64,000 nt of DNA from an uncultured Porphyromonadaceae bacterium (GCA_900538555.1 UPYI01000004.1:182132-246131), one strand, 5' to 3'; shown: positions 25,788 to 36,181, counted from the stretch's first letter. The notes: a model not told the origin generated them from the letters alone. Translations and numbers: made by a program.

Positions 25788-28700
25788 ATGAGAAAAAAGA
25801 ACTCTTTCGTTTCATTCTTGCTGACCGCAATCCTTTTGTTAAGCGGAACATCGGCAACATGGGCACAAGCGACATTGACCGTCGCCGACGGTACGGAGGA
25901 AAACAGTAACCTTCCGTACGACGGTTGGAATCTGGACAACAGCTCCGGACAACAACGCCAATGGTACTACCCGGCAGGCGATCTGACATTAATGAATAAT
26001 GGTTTGATCTCCTCCATGTCGTTCTACGCCAAAAACGCATCGACCAAGCTGAATAACCAAAACACCAAATTCTACATCGGTACACCCGACGGCGGTGCGG
26101 CAGATATAGTAGCCAGCCGATATGTCAGCACCGATGTATTGACCGAGGTTTATTCGGGTCCCGTCCTTCTTCCGGAAGCATCGGGCGACGACATTCTGCT
26201 GACAGTCAATTTCGACACACCGTTCCTATACACGGGCGGAGACCTCGTCATTACTTTCGTTGCCACAGACAAAGGTGCTTACGAGCGAGTTTATTTCTAC
26301 GGAGTAACAACCAGCGACCAGTCCGGTTTAGGAGGAACTCCCAACAATATAAACGCATTCTACTCTTTCACCCCGAAAACGACATTCAGCTATACTCCCG
26401 GCGAACTGCCTGAAAAAGGAATGGCTGCATCGAAAAGCAAAATCGAATTCCCCATGCTGAAAACCGGTGAAAGCACGACAGCAACGATGAAAGTGACCAA
26501 TGTCGGCAGCGATCCGCTGACCATCACATCGGTAAATGCCGAAGCTCCGTTCTCGGTTGCATACAACGAAGGTGAAGTTGCTTCTCTCGAAAGCGCCGAA
26601 CTCACATTTACATTCGCCCCGACCGAAGGCGGCTTGTTCTCACAAGAAGTAACGATCTCGACCACATCGGGCGATGCCACCGTTACCCTTTCGGGTGAAG
26701 GCTTCCAAGTTCCCGACACCTATTACATAGAAACATTCGACGGTATCTCCGAATCATCCAAACTGCCGTTGGGATGGGGAAGTATCGAAACTATGGACGA
26801 CTATACCATTGTCGATAACAACGGAGACAAAGGTCTGGCATTCAACACGAGCAACCCCGTATTCGATTACGGATCGTACGAAAGCATACCTTACCTGATC
26901 GTTTCGCCGAAAGTAAGCGGACAAGTGATCGCATTCGTAAAGAACACCGTATCGAGCGGTAGTGTCAAGATCTACTATTGCGGTAAGAACGGAACGACTT
27001 TCAGTCGTGGAGCGGAAATCACACGCGCCGAATTCACACCGGCACTCAACACAACTGACTATTCGATCGTACGATTCGACGTACCGGAAGACGGACGCTA
27101 TATCGGCTTCCAGCTCAGCAGAGCGGAAATCACCTACTTTGCAGCAGCCGAACGCTCTACGGTCAGAGAACTGACAATCGGTACCAGCTCGTTCAGTGAA
27201 AGCGTCGTATTCAACGCCGAAAACAAAGCGGAAGTTTCCTACAAGTTCGATTTGACCAACGCCGGAACCGTACCCGTACAAGCCGACGAATACCAACTGG
27301 TTACCAAGACTTCGAACGGCGACACGCTCGCTATCACTTCGGGTGTGGATGTTCCGGTCGGTGCAACTGTATCGGTAGAAAGAACTGCCATGTACAACCG
27401 TACGCAACCCGACAATGACAGCGAACGCTTCGGTCTGATCGTAACCGAAACCTATACGCCGAACACCAAAACCCTCGGATGGGTTACCGCTTACGGACCC
27501 GAAGGCAAACTGACGATAACTCCCGTCACCATAGACAAGCCGACCGACCTCGAAATATTCCGGGGCGAACGCAGTGCCACATACTCGTTGAGAAATAACG
27601 GTAAATCCGATCTGGTAATCAGCGCTATCCATACGCAACCCGGTGTTACCCACTCTTGGGCGGAAGAAACATTCCCTGTCACACTGGCAGTAGAAGAAAC
27701 TCGTGAGCTCGTCGTGACAATCGCAACCCCCGGCAACTACTCGGGTGCAGTAGTCGAATTCGAACACAACGGTGTCGGCGTTTCGGCTATCAACATGACA
27801 GCAGCCTGTCTGCCGGAATCCATGTTCTACGAAGGATTCGAAAACGGGCTGCCGGAAAACTGGCTGACCACAGGCGACAAATGGAGTGCCTCCGATCGTT
27901 CGACATCCAGCACATACTCGCCTAAACGCACCGACCACAACTTGGTTTACATGGCACACTCGACCTCCGGAAATCCCGAGTACCTGATCACGCCGCGTCT
28001 GACGGCATCGGACAACGACTCCATCCAGTTCAGCGTATTCAAACGGGCTGCCTACTCCAAACTGTCCGTTTATTACTCGCCCGACCGCAGCAGCTGGGTT
28101 CTCGCCAAAGAGATCGACATGGATCAAGACCTCTATTCGGAAATGAGATATTCGGCACAAATACCCGCCGGTGACTGGTTCATCGGATTCTTGGGCGAAT
28201 ATGTCGGATTCGATGAAGTATTCGGCCTTACGGAAGCTCCGGCTCTGCCTCACGACCTGTTGCTCCAATCGTTCACCGGCAACGCACTCGGAACTGTGAA
28301 CTATACATCCGATTATACGGTAGAATTGCGTAACCTGACCGGCGAAGAAGACCTCGTAACCGTGTACTTCTTCGACAACGAAGTTGAAATCGCCAGCGAA
28401 GAACGGATCATCGTACAAAACGAGACTTTCACATTCAGCTACACGCCCTACTCCGAAGGAGAACACAAACTGCAAGCCGTAGTCAAAGCAGGCGAAGATT
28501 ATGAAATCCGCTCGGCTGTCATTACGGTTACCGTAGCTCCCGAACGTGCTGAAAACACCCTCGTCGTAAATGAACCCGGTGAAGACGACAGTTTGAAGTC
28601 CAATTCGCAAGTTCCTATCCGCACCAACTATTGCCACTCGGCTTCACAGTTACTCTATACGGCAGAAGACCTCGCCGGACTTAGCGCCGGAACGGAAATC

Positions 28701-29639
28701 ACCCGTATCGGATTCTACTACGGATTCTCCGGCCTCCAACAACTCAATTACGATGTACGCGTATGGATCGGCAACTCGGAAAAGACCGAATTTACCAACG
28801 AAGACAACCGCATCTCGATCGAGGGAATGACCCAGATATTCGATGGAAGAATCACGTTGGTCATGAACGGTTCGTATGACGACGGCAACGTACTTTCGTT
28901 CGAACTGCCCGAACCGATGGTTTACGACGGAAAGAGCCTCTCGATCGTCATGTCTGCCGACAGCACCGGATACGGACAAACGATTTCGTTCATGTGCAAG
29001 AGCTCGTTCGACCCCTATAAACTGATTCAATATTCGGTAGACGGAAACGAACATACATTGGTTGCCCCCGAACGATTCGAAACCCAGAATGCAAGTACCT
29101 ATCAAGGGTTGCCGACATTGCTGGTTTACACCAAGAACGAACCGGCAATCGTAACCGGTACGGTAAGAAACCGCGGCGAAGTTTTGCCTGATGCAACCTT
29201 GACATTCCAAGCCGGCAATGTGAAATACAACGGCACGACCGACACGGAAGGTGCATACCAAGTCACGATCTTCCAACCCGGCGACTACACGGTAACTATC
29301 GCAAAAGACGGTAATATGCCTTACGAAGTGACCGATCCGGTGAGCGTGGCAAAAGAAAGCTTAGTAAAAGATTTCGACGTAGAACTTGAAACCGGTATCG
29401 AAGCTGCCCGCCAAAGCGAAGTGAAAGTATATGTAGACCGCAATGCAGTCTGCCATATCGAGGCTTCCGACCGCATCGAAAATGTACGCGTAGTATCTGC
29501 CGGCGGCAAGCTCGTATCGGCTACCCGACACAACGAAAATGCTGTAAGCGTAGACATGAGTTCGGTAGCATCCGGAATCTACGTGGTATCGGTAACGACC
29601 GAAGCCGGAACCAGCGTTTACAAAGTATCGAAACGATAA
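25788..29639 (+). CDS. large secreted multidomain protein with type IX sorting-like domain
   Basis: A 1283-residue exported protein, probably a surface adhesin or matrix protein. Signal peptide about 1-27 (ending WAQA). Residues about 205-302 form an Ig-like 'choice-of-anchor D'/ASH type module (LKTGESTTATMKVTNVGSDPLTITSV); about 308-470 and 675-830 are jelly-roll modules of the cleaved-adhesin kind (YYIETFDG, MFYEGFENGLPENW); about 1125-1190 is a carboxypeptidase-regulatory-like domain (VTGTVRNRGEVLPDATLTF... TDTEGAYQV); about 1205-1283 is a type A T9SS sorting-like domain (SAGGKLVS... VASGIYVVSV... YKVSKR). It has its own terminator. Ligand unknown. A 627-codon antisense frame over it is rejected as a shadow. 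Confidence 0.9.
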   Translation: MRKKNSFVSFLLTAILLLSGTSATWAQATLTVADGTEENSNLPYDGWNLDNSSGQQRQWYYPAGDLTLMNNGLISSMSFYAKNASTKLNNQNTKFYIGTPDGGAADIVASRYVSTDVLTEVYSGPVLLPEASGDDILLTVNFDTPFLYTGGDLVITFVATDKGAYERVYFYGVTTSDQSGLGGTPNNINAFYSFTPKTTFSYTPGELPEKGMAASKSKIEFPMLKTGESTTATMKVTNVGSDPLTITSVNAEAPFSVAYNEGEVASLESAELTFTFAPTEGGLFSQEVTISTTSGDATVTLSGEGFQVPDTYYIETFDGISESSKLPLGWGSIETMDDYTIVDNNGDKGLAFNTSNPVFDYGSYESIPYLIVSPKVSGQVIAFVKNTVSSGSVKIYYCGKNGTTFSRGAEITRAEFTPALNTTDYSIVRFDVPEDGRYIGFQLSRAEITYFAAAERSTVRELTIGTSSFSESVVFNAENKAEVSYKFDLTNAGTVPVQADEYQLVTKTSNGDTLAITSGVDVPVGATVSVERTAMYNRTQPDNDSERFGLIVTETYTPNTKTLGWVTAYGPEGKLTITPVTIDKPTDLEIFRGERSATYSLRNNGKSDLVISAIHTQPGVTHSWAEETFPVTLAVEETRELVVTIATPGNYSGAVVEFEHNGVGVSAINMTAACLPESMFYEGFENGLPENWLTTGDKWSASDRSTSSTYSPKRTDHNLVYMAHSTSGNPEYLITPRLTASDNDSIQFSVFKRAAYSKLSVYYSPDRSSWVLAKEIDMDQDLYSEMRYSAQIPAGDWFIGFLGEYVGFDEVFGLTEAPALPHDLLLQSFTGNALGTVNYTSDYTVELRNLTGEEDLVTVYFFDNEVEIASEERIIVQNETFTFSYTPYSEGEHKLQAVVKAGEDYEIRSAVITVTVAPERAENTLVVNEPGEDDSLKSNSQVPIRTNYCHSASQLLYTAEDLAGLSAGTEITRIGFYYGFSGLQQLNYDVRVWIGNSEKTEFTNEDNRISIEGMTQIFDGRITLVMNGSYDDGNVLSFELPEPMVYDGKSLSIVMSADSTGYGQTISFMCKSSFDPYKLIQYSVDGNEHTLVAPERFETQNASTYQGLPTLLVYTKNEPAIVTGTVRNRGEVLPDATLTFQAGNVKYNGTTDTEGAYQVTIFQPGDYTVTIAKDGNMPYEVTDPVSVAKESLVKDFDVELETGIEAARQSEVKVYVDRNAVCHIEASDRIENVRVVSAGGKLVSATRHNENAVSVDMSSVASGIYVVSVTTEAGTSVYKVSKR

Positions 29640-29655
29640 TCCATACCGGATTCCA

Positions 29656-29692
29656 TAAAAAAAACGTGCCCTTTTACAGGGCACGTTTTTTT
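29656..29692. terminator. bidirectional terminator between the secreted protein and the efflux operon
   Basis: Stem AAAAAACGTGCCC / GGGCACGTTTTTT with loop TTTTACA and T-runs in both directions. Confidence 0.9.
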
Positions 29693-29707
29693 ATAGATAG
29701 AAAAGCC

Positions 29708-31309
29708 TTATTCCACATCGGGCATCGTCTCCGCCCGGCGAAGCCGGAAAGCGACACGCGACAAAGAGTAATCCATACGAAGCACACGGGCAATCGTATG
29801 CCGATAGTTGGAAAGCAGAACGACAACCATCATGAATATGCCCGCCAAAGCCAAATATCCGAAACACTCTTTCAGGGCTACCATCAGATGCTGTACCGCA
29901 TAATACCCCGAAACCCAATCGCCGGAAACCGTCTGAAAGCCGGCAATCTCGACCGGATGCGGAGTAGCCGCCACGGCTTTGTCCAGCGACCAGGCAAACA
30001 TCCTCTCCACGATTGCACCGGCAGCAGACGTACCTACCCCGCAACGCACGAATCCCACAATCGTAATACTCATGAAGAAATGCGGAAACGGTATAGACCG
30101 CGACAACACATAAGTGACACCTGTCTCCATCATCACCTCGGCAGCACCGAAGGCGAACAAAGGAAGATAATACATCGGGGCTTCGGTCGATGGATCGATC
30201 AGGAAATAAAAGCCGACGATATAAAATGTCGATAACAGGAAGCAGGTAAAAAAGAAACTCTTCATACTCCACTTCAACCGGATAATAGAGAAATATGCCA
30301 GAATAGCCCCCATGATCACACCGAACAGCTCGGGATAATTGAAATTGACGATCGTGAAATAATCATACCCTCCCACGGCATTCATCAGTACCGGCTGCAA
30401 CACATGTGCCGAAGATTGCAACAGCGCCATGCCGAACAGCAGGAAACAAAGATTCCAGACCATCGGATGCCGGAAGGCTTGAAGCGAAATGAAAGGTTCG
30501 GGCTTGTAATACGACTCGACAAGCGTAGCGACAAGCAATGCGAGGAATATCCATGTGGCATACCACACCGGATAGCTGTCCCACCAGTCGTAATGTTCGC
30601 CGAAGTTAAATATCCATGCCGCCACACAACACAGGGCAACCCATAGCACATGTCCGGTCCAGTCGATGCCCTTCAACGGTATGAACGGAGCCGAACGGTG
30701 GTCGGGCTTCATCATAAAATAGACTATGCCGTCGATCACCAGCATCATCCCGATCACCACCGCATACACCATGTGCCAGTCGTATTCATATGTGATATAG
30801 GCAGTCATGATGCCCGACAACTGTATCGCCCCGCACACCAGTATATAAACCACTGGAAAGAATACACCGAAATCGCGGCTCGGAGAAATATTCAACTGAA
30901 TGGTGCTCATACAGGCAAACATCCCCATCATCTTGAAATATCCGGCAAACAGGCAGACAAGCCAGAACACCCACGGCACAGTGACGACCATAGCTGCCGC
31001 CGCACACAACAGAGCGCCTATGCTCGATACGAAAAACATCTGGCGGGTGTACATATAAAATTTCCAGCGGAAGAGAACCGGGAAAATCATATTCAACCCG
31101 ATCAACGAACAGTAACTTGCCATAGTCACATCTTCGCCGATGTATGCCAGCTCGCCGACCATCTGGCTCAACGCCGCCAGATAGACGCCGCCGGTCAGTT
31201 GGTAAAACAAGGCAAACATAACGATCAGCCAGAACCGGAGGCGACGAGGCACCCACGGTTTATACATCAGCAGGCGTGTTTGCAAAAGCGGTTGCGGAGA
31301 ATGTCCCAT
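29708..31309 (-). CDS. MFS efflux permease, DHA2/EmrB-like
   Basis: A 533-residue inner-membrane transporter with about 14 hydrophobic segments, of the drug:H+ antiporter-2 type that works with a periplasmic adaptor and an outer-membrane channel. The start ATG shares its A with the stop codon of the upstream HlyD-like gene (TAATG), so translation is coupled; an internal Met at residue 15 is an alternative start. The DHA2 motif C region is diverged, and the family members in Bacteroidetes are poorly characterised. Substrate unknown; export of drugs, bile-type compounds or fatty acids are possibilities. Confidence 0.88.
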   Translation of the reverse strand: MGHSPQPLLQTRLLMYKPWVPRRLRFWLIVMFALFYQLTGGVYLAALSQMVGELAYIGEDVTMASYCSLIGLNMIFPVLFRWKFYMYTRQMFFVSSIGALLCAAAAMVVTVPWVFWLVCLFAGYFKMMGMFACMSTIQLNISPSRDFGVFFPVVYILVCGAIQLSGIMTAYITYEYDWHMVYAVVIGMMLVIDGIVYFMMKPDHRSAPFIPLKGIDWTGHVLWVALCCVAAWIFNFGEHYDWWDSYPVWYATWIFLALLVATLVESYYKPEPFISLQAFRHPMVWNLCFLLFGMALLQSSAHVLQPVLMNAVGGYDYFTIVNFNYPELFGVIMGAILAYFSIIRLKWSMKSFFFTCFLLSTFYIVGFYFLIDPSTEAPMYYLPLFAFGAAEVMMETGVTYVLSRSIPFPHFFMSITIVGFVRCGVGTSAAGAIVERMFAWSLDKAVAATPHPVEIAGFQTVSGDWVSGYYAVQHLMVALKECFGYLALAGIFMMVVVLLSNYRHTIARVLRMDYSLSRVAFRLRRAETMPDVE

Positions 31310-32343
31310 TACCTGATCACTTTACATTCGACATTCATACCAGCCCGTAGCCGTTGCATATCTTCACGGGGAGTCCGGTCGGAAAAACGGATCTTGACGG
31401 GGATGCGCTGCTCCACCTTGACGAAGTTACCGGTAGCATTATCTTGGGGAACAGGAGAATATTTAGCTCCGGTGGCATTGGCTATCGTCTCTATATATCC
31501 GGCAAATTGCACACCGGGCATGGCATCCACCTCGATGCGCACACTGTCGCCGACCGCCATTCTTGCCACCTGTGTTTCCTTATAGTTGGCGATCACCCAC
31601 GTATTTCCGGTATCGACCACCGAAAGCAACGGCTGTCCGGGCTGTACCAACTGTCCGGGCTGGATAAAACGTTTGGAGGTGACCCCGTCGCACGGTGCCG
31701 TAATCACGGTATAGGAGAGATTCAGCCCGGCAAGTTCCACTGCCGCCTGAGCCACTTCGATCCCCGCTTCGTTCTGTCCCACACGCTGCGATTGTTGGCG
31801 AGCTACCAATCCGGTCGATTTCTTCTGCCGTGCCAGCATTTCCTGTTTTGCCTTCAATGCCAGATAATTTGTCTCCACACCATCGTATTGCTGCTGCGTG
31901 ACCGCCTCCTGTTCGAGCAACGCCTTATACCGGTCGAGATCGCGCCGGGCGTTTTCGAGGAGAACATTCACTTCGGCAAGCGCGGCATCGGTTACCGTGA
32001 TGTCATTCTCGGCGGTATTCTCCGCTTCTGTAGCTACGACCTTGCCTAATAAAGCATTTTGCATATCCGCACGTGCCTGAGCCAGACGAAGGCGGAAATC
32101 GGTATCCTCGATAAGGGCAAGCGTATCTCCTTTCCTCACCATTCTATAATCGTCGAAGCGAACCTCTTTGATAAACCCCTGCACACGGCTGTTGATCGGT
32201 ACGATACGCTGATCGACCTGTGCGTTATCGGTAAATGTAGAAGAAGTAAATCCGATGAATTTACATGCGATCCAAGAAAATCCGAGGATAATAAGAAATA
32301 TGACCCCGGCGTTTTGAAGCCGGCGGCGAGTTTTCTGTTTCAT
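31309..32343 (-). CDS. HlyD/EmrA-family periplasmic adaptor of the efflux pump
   Basis: A 344-residue membrane-fusion protein: one N-terminal membrane helix (about 11-30), a barrel-sandwich/lipoyl half-motif (VQGFIKEVRFDDYRMVRKGDTLALIED), a long coiled-coil hairpin (about 85-195), the second half-motif and a beta-barrel (APCDGVTSKRFIQPGQLVQPGQPLLSVVD). It bridges the MFS permease to the TolC-like channel. It starts 4 bp after the channel gene and overlaps the permease start by one base. Confidence 0.93.
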   Translation of the reverse strand: MKQKTRRRLQNAGVIFLIILGFSWIACKFIGFTSSTFTDNAQVDQRIVPINSRVQGFIKEVRFDDYRMVRKGDTLALIEDTDFRLRLAQARADMQNALLGKVVATEAENTAENDITVTDAALAEVNVLLENARRDLDRYKALLEQEAVTQQQYDGVETNYLALKAKQEMLARQKKSTGLVARQQSQRVGQNEAGIEVAQAAVELAGLNLSYTVITAPCDGVTSKRFIQPGQLVQPGQPLLSVVDTGNTWVIANYKETQVARMAVGDSVRIEVDAMPGVQFAGYIETIANATGAKYSPVPQDNATGNFVKVEQRIPVKIRFSDRTPREDMQRLRAGMNVECKVIR

Positions 32344-32347
32344 AAGT

Positions 32348-33664
32348 TTAAAGTTCTGCTAATGTTCCTGTTATAAAATGAAGTTGATAGTAATAGAAAA
32401 GGGTCGATATTTCGGCATTGACCAAACGCACACCGGCATCGAGCCGGGCATTGGAAGCATCGAGCATATCGGTCAGCAACGCCAGTTGCTTGTCGAAACG
32501 GTTGGAAACCACATCGTAGTTCTCATCGGCAAGCTGCACATTCTTCCGTTCGATACCGAGGCGTTCCTGCGACTGGCGATAAAGCGTATAAGCCTCGGTA
32601 ATCCGACGACCAAGCTTTTGCTCCACTGCCTGACGGCGCAGAGCGTTATGCTCCATCTCCATTTTGATCTTCCGTACCGATCTGCCGGTCGTGAAAAGCG
32701 AAGAGATATTCCAACGCAGGTTCACGCCGACAAACCACGCATTGTAATTTTTATTCAAGGCAGGGACTTCGAATGTAACCGGTCCTAACAGATTGTCGGC
32801 AATCACCAGCCCGATTTTGGGGAAATATTCCGCACGGGCTATCCGGCGGCTGATCGCACTCAGATCGTATTCGGCTCCGACGCTTTTCAACTCATCGGAA
32901 TGGGTGTAGGCAGATTGCAACCATGTATCGGCTCCCGAATCGGCACTGTCCGCATATTCCGAATCGACGGTTGTCCGGATCTCGGTATCCGGATCGAGTC
33001 CCAGCAGCAAAACGAGATTGTGGTTGCAGACCCGTATCGCATTCTCGATTTCAAGCCGGTCGTAATCGAGCGACGACAGTTTCAGTTCGTAACGGGTAAT
33101 GTCGTTCTTCAATACCACCCCGCAGGCATGGCGCGTCCGCATCTCTTCCAGCAACTTTCGGGTAAGCTCGATGTTCTCCTCATAGACTTTCAGCAGATTC
33201 CGGTATTTCGACAGATCGAGGTAATTGCGTACCACCTCCATCCGTATCGAATTCCGGGCGGCATCCAGACCGATTCCAGCCAGTTCCTCCTGTTTGCGGG
33301 CAAGATCGACCGCCCCCGTTATCGCACCACCGGCAAACAGCGGCTGGTACAGTTCCACATTCAAGGTATTGCTGAAATGCGGCAGTTCGTCGCGACGGGC
33401 ATTGCCGAAATCCCGATCGAGAATAGTTCCGTCGCCGAGATAACTCAACGACAACGATACATCGATCTGCGGCAAATGCCCCGTCCGGGCAACCTTCACC
33501 TGTTGCCCTGCCACATCGACGGCGTTACGGGCAACGACAATATCGGCATTGCGGGCATCGGCAAGGGCGAACGACTCGCCGATCGACAACTCCTTCCAGG
33601 TGGTGCTTCGCGCCATCCCCGAAACGAGTAGAGCCAGAAATGCAGTCAAATAAAACTTCTTCAT
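32348..33664 (-). CDS. TolC-family outer-membrane efflux protein
   Basis: A 438-residue protein with a signal peptide (about 1-20) and the internally repeated alpha-helical OEP domain (two related halves, about 30-230 and 240-430) that forms the trimeric channel-tunnel. First gene of a three-gene minus-strand operon with the adaptor and the MFS permease. The usual TolC length and the repeat of NxxxxxxR-type helices support the call. Its promoter lies about 300 bp upstream. Confidence 0.92.
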   Translation of the reverse strand: MKKFYLTAFLALLVSGMARSTTWKELSIGESFALADARNADIVVARNAVDVAGQQVKVARTGHLPQIDVSLSLSYLGDGTILDRDFGNARRDELPHFSNTLNVELYQPLFAGGAITGAVDLARKQEELAGIGLDAARNSIRMEVVRNYLDLSKYRNLLKVYEENIELTRKLLEEMRTRHACGVVLKNDITRYELKLSSLDYDRLEIENAIRVCNHNLVLLLGLDPDTEIRTTVDSEYADSADSGADTWLQSAYTHSDELKSVGAEYDLSAISRRIARAEYFPKIGLVIADNLLGPVTFEVPALNKNYNAWFVGVNLRWNISSLFTTGRSVRKIKMEMEHNALRRQAVEQKLGRRITEAYTLYRQSQERLGIERKNVQLADENYDVVSNRFDKQLALLTDMLDASNARLDAGVRLVNAEISTLFYYYQLHFITGTLAEL

Positions 33665-33963
33665 TGTTTGTTTCTGATTGGTTTATGAAAAATTATAATA
33701 CGCACAACGACAGCGCAGACCTTCCGGCGGAAGATCGCGCACGACAAAAGAGCACAAGCCGGTACGCTTAGTGCAATGTATTCCAGAAAATGGTGTGGAA
33801 AAGTAAATCCCGATGGCTGTATGCAGCCGACTCCTCTATTTCCAAGACAACGCCGGAGCCTGCAACGATCGTCATCTCCGACAAATTATTTACGATAGTA
33901 ATCAAAGCTATAAACCGACATTCCGACAACGGCTCTTCGCCGAAGCATCGTCGATTCCGGCGA

Positions 33964-33995
33964 CAAAGGTAAATATTTTTCGCTCAAAATTCAAA
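33964..33995 (-). promoter_or_regulatory. predicted promoter of the efflux operon, with a leader of about 290 nt
   Basis: On the minus strand: TTTG (33995-33992), 20 bp, TACCTTTG (33971-33964). The transcript would have a leader of about 290 nt before the TolC-like gene. Within it a 35-codon frame with ATG (MTIVAGSGVVLEIEE...), stop near 33773, is the longest; it may be a leader peptide, or chance. Nothing else is seen in 33665-34100. Confidence 0.6.
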
Positions 33996-34100
33996 AAAAA
34001 TTTCGGGAGACCTCCCGGCATCCGAAAAGAAAAAAGTGTGTCGTAATGATCGACCGGCTCATCGGCCACTCCGGCTCACCTTAAAGAAATTGGCGGTAAG

Positions 34101-34252
34101 ACATAATGTCCAATCTGCTGCGTTACCATCGGAATTCGGGCTAAGTCGTTTACATCAGTAAATTCCTGTCATCCTCAGCGCCTTGCATGTTAGACATTCT
34201 TACAAACAGAAAGGGGGTTGAGTCGAAAACTTCATCTCGGCACAACCCCTCT
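34101..34252 (+). repeat. 3'-end associated 155-bp repeat, copy 4
   Basis: Same family as copies 1-3 (ATAATGTCCAATCTGCTGCG, GCCTTGCATGTTAGAC). The hairpin end, 34211-34250 (GGGGGTTGaGTCGA / TCGGCACAACCCC), lies 18 bp beyond the stop of the next minus-strand gene. Confidence 0.82.
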
Positions 34253-34270
34253 TCTGAAATATCTCTTGCT

Positions 34271-36142
34271 CTATCGTTTGATAAATTTCTTTCCTTGCAC
34301 GATATAGATGCCTGCGGGCAAAGCTGCGATACGATCGGCAGTAGCCCGTTCGGCAACAACAACACCTTGCAGATTATATACCCGCCCTTCCATGCAGTCG
34401 GCAGCTTTTAAAATATCGGAAATACCGGATTTCTCATCCACCTCGACTTTCACCCGGGTATCGGCATTCACCGTAAAACGGACTACGCCGTCGGCATCGG
34501 GAGCAAGTGCAGTCTGATCGACCGTTACCGTAAATCCGCGGTCGGCTTTTTTCGACAAAGCCACTTCCGTGCCTTGTTGCACGCTGAAACCTGCCGCCCA
34601 CGCATCCACACCACGCAGTTTATCATATACTACCGCTACGGCATCCTGTGCGTCGGCAGCATCGGCAACCTCGAACGATACCTCATGCGAAACGGGAGCT
34701 CCATTGAAGAATACTTTAAGGACATCCCCGTCGGAAAGAGAGAACTGATAGTTCGGACTTTCGGGATAGATCGGGGCAAGAGAGAGCCCGTTCAAGTAGA
34801 CGACAGCCGGAACCAGCCCGCCCGTAGCGACCGTGAAATTGTTATCGCCGTCGTAGAAACTAAATTCCGTATAACCGGTGCCGATATTCTCAACCGCCGT
34901 ACGGTCGGAACGTTGCATTTCGAAATAATCCGCCACAACCTCGTAATTATCGACAAAGATCGCCGCGCGTTTGTTCCGGTCTATAATACCGGTACGGATC
35001 GTAATCTCCGATCCATCGCCCAGATAATCGACACGGACAGGAGGTACCCGCAAATCTTCGATCGCTTCGCCGTCGCAAACGACCGATTCGAGATAACAGC
35101 CGTCGTTGGGACGCAAATGGATCAGCGGAGTATTACGTACCAGACTTACCTCGTTTCTGCCGGGATTGAGCGAAAGCACATCGCCATTGTAAGAGTAGCC
35201 GCGATATACCGTCACATTCTCAGGAACATCGACGTCGATATAGACCTTCATCGTGGTATATTTATAAACGACGATGCGGATCGTCGTCTCTTCGACAACC
35301 GTGAAACTGCACGATCCGAAGAATGAATTCTGCACACCGTTGATCTCGAAAGCATCGCACCTCCATTCGGTCGTATTCCCGAATACCGTAACCGTCGCAC
35401 CCATTCTCACCTTAAATTCGGGCGAGTTGTAGTCAAGGACATACTCTCCATCGACAGTCACGCCCGTTACAAAATATTCCGCATCGTCGCCTTCATAAAC
35501 AAAATGTACGGGATATTCCTCTTCGGGATAACCGGCAGTGATTTCGATACGGTCGCCCTCTTTCACCGTAATACGATACGGTGCGCCCGAAGTCAGCAGT
35601 TCGTCGTTATGCTTCACTTCGAACAGAGGTTTCTCTCCAAGAACGGAAAGCACCAGTTCGGTTTCTATATCGGGAATAAAGGCAACTTGGTTTTCCCCGT
35701 TCGTCAGTTCCACCGTCGATTGAGTGGCAGAGCGCACCAGCTTCACTTTCGTTGCATCGTCGATCTTGACCGTACAATGTGCCGTACGCGCCTCCTCTTC
35801 ACTGCAAGATTCGACATAATAGGTCTCATCCCAATCCGAATAGTAATGGATATCACAGAATTTCATCTCTACGACCCATTCGTCGAAATACGACGATCCG
35901 TCGAACGATTTCACCGATTTCAGGAAATAACCGTCACGTGCTTCGACCCGGATAGTCGAACCCGGAGATACGGTAAAGGTATTGAGTCCTTCCGAAATAT
36001 CGGATTTCAACTCTTCATTTACCGAAAGGGTTACTCTTGCCGGATCATCGATCGAAATTCTGAACTCGATACCGTCCGCCGATACAACCGAAAAACATGT
36101 TGCCCATAAGGACATCAGACATAGTGTAAAAAATTTCTTCAT
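34271..36142 (-). CDS. secreted protein of unknown function with C-terminal sorting-like motif
   Basis: A 623-residue exported protein with a signal peptide (about 1-22). The body is built of repeated beta-rich segments with GN(N/E)xV-SLV and 'RVEARDGYFLKSV' / 'RPNDGCYLESV' variants, suggesting three or four related Ig-like repeats. The last 40 residues (RVYNLQGVVVAERAT...LPAGIYIVQGKKFIKR) have the G-IYIV-x-G-xKxxxx pattern seen at the C-terminus of many Bacteroidetes secreted proteins, related to type IX sorting signals. Probably cell-surface. It has its own promoter and terminator and no operon partner. Confidence 0.85.
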   Translation of the reverse strand: MKKFFTLCLMSLWATCFSVVSADGIEFRISIDDPARVTLSVNEELKSDISEGLNTFTVSPGSTIRVEARDGYFLKSVKSFDGSSYFDEWVVEMKFCDIHYYSDWDETYYVESCSEEEARTAHCTVKIDDATKVKLVRSATQSTVELTNGENQVAFIPDIETELVLSVLGEKPLFEVKHNDELLTSGAPYRITVKEGDRIEITAGYPEEEYPVHFVYEGDDAEYFVTGVTVDGEYVLDYNSPEFKVRMGATVTVFGNTTEWRCDAFEINGVQNSFFGSCSFTVVEETTIRIVVYKYTTMKVYIDVDVPENVTVYRGYSYNGDVLSLNPGRNEVSLVRNTPLIHLRPNDGCYLESVVCDGEAIEDLRVPPVRVDYLGDGSEITIRTGIIDRNKRAAIFVDNYEVVADYFEMQRSDRTAVENIGTGYTEFSFYDGDNNFTVATGGLVPAVVYLNGLSLAPIYPESPNYQFSLSDGDVLKVFFNGAPVSHEVSFEVADAADAQDAVAVVYDKLRGVDAWAAGFSVQQGTEVALSKKADRGFTVTVDQTALAPDADGVVRFTVNADTRVKVEVDEKSGISDILKAADCMEGRVYNLQGVVVAERATADRIAALPAGIYIVQGKKFIKR

Positions 36143-36181
36143 AAAAAATCGTATTAATTAGTTTGAAGGAATAGATATATA

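Noticed and set aside
26754..28637. 627-codon antisense frame over the large secreted protein
   Set aside because: The sense strand encodes a signal peptide, known modules and a sorting domain. The antisense frame is open because of codon bias and has no recognisable domain.
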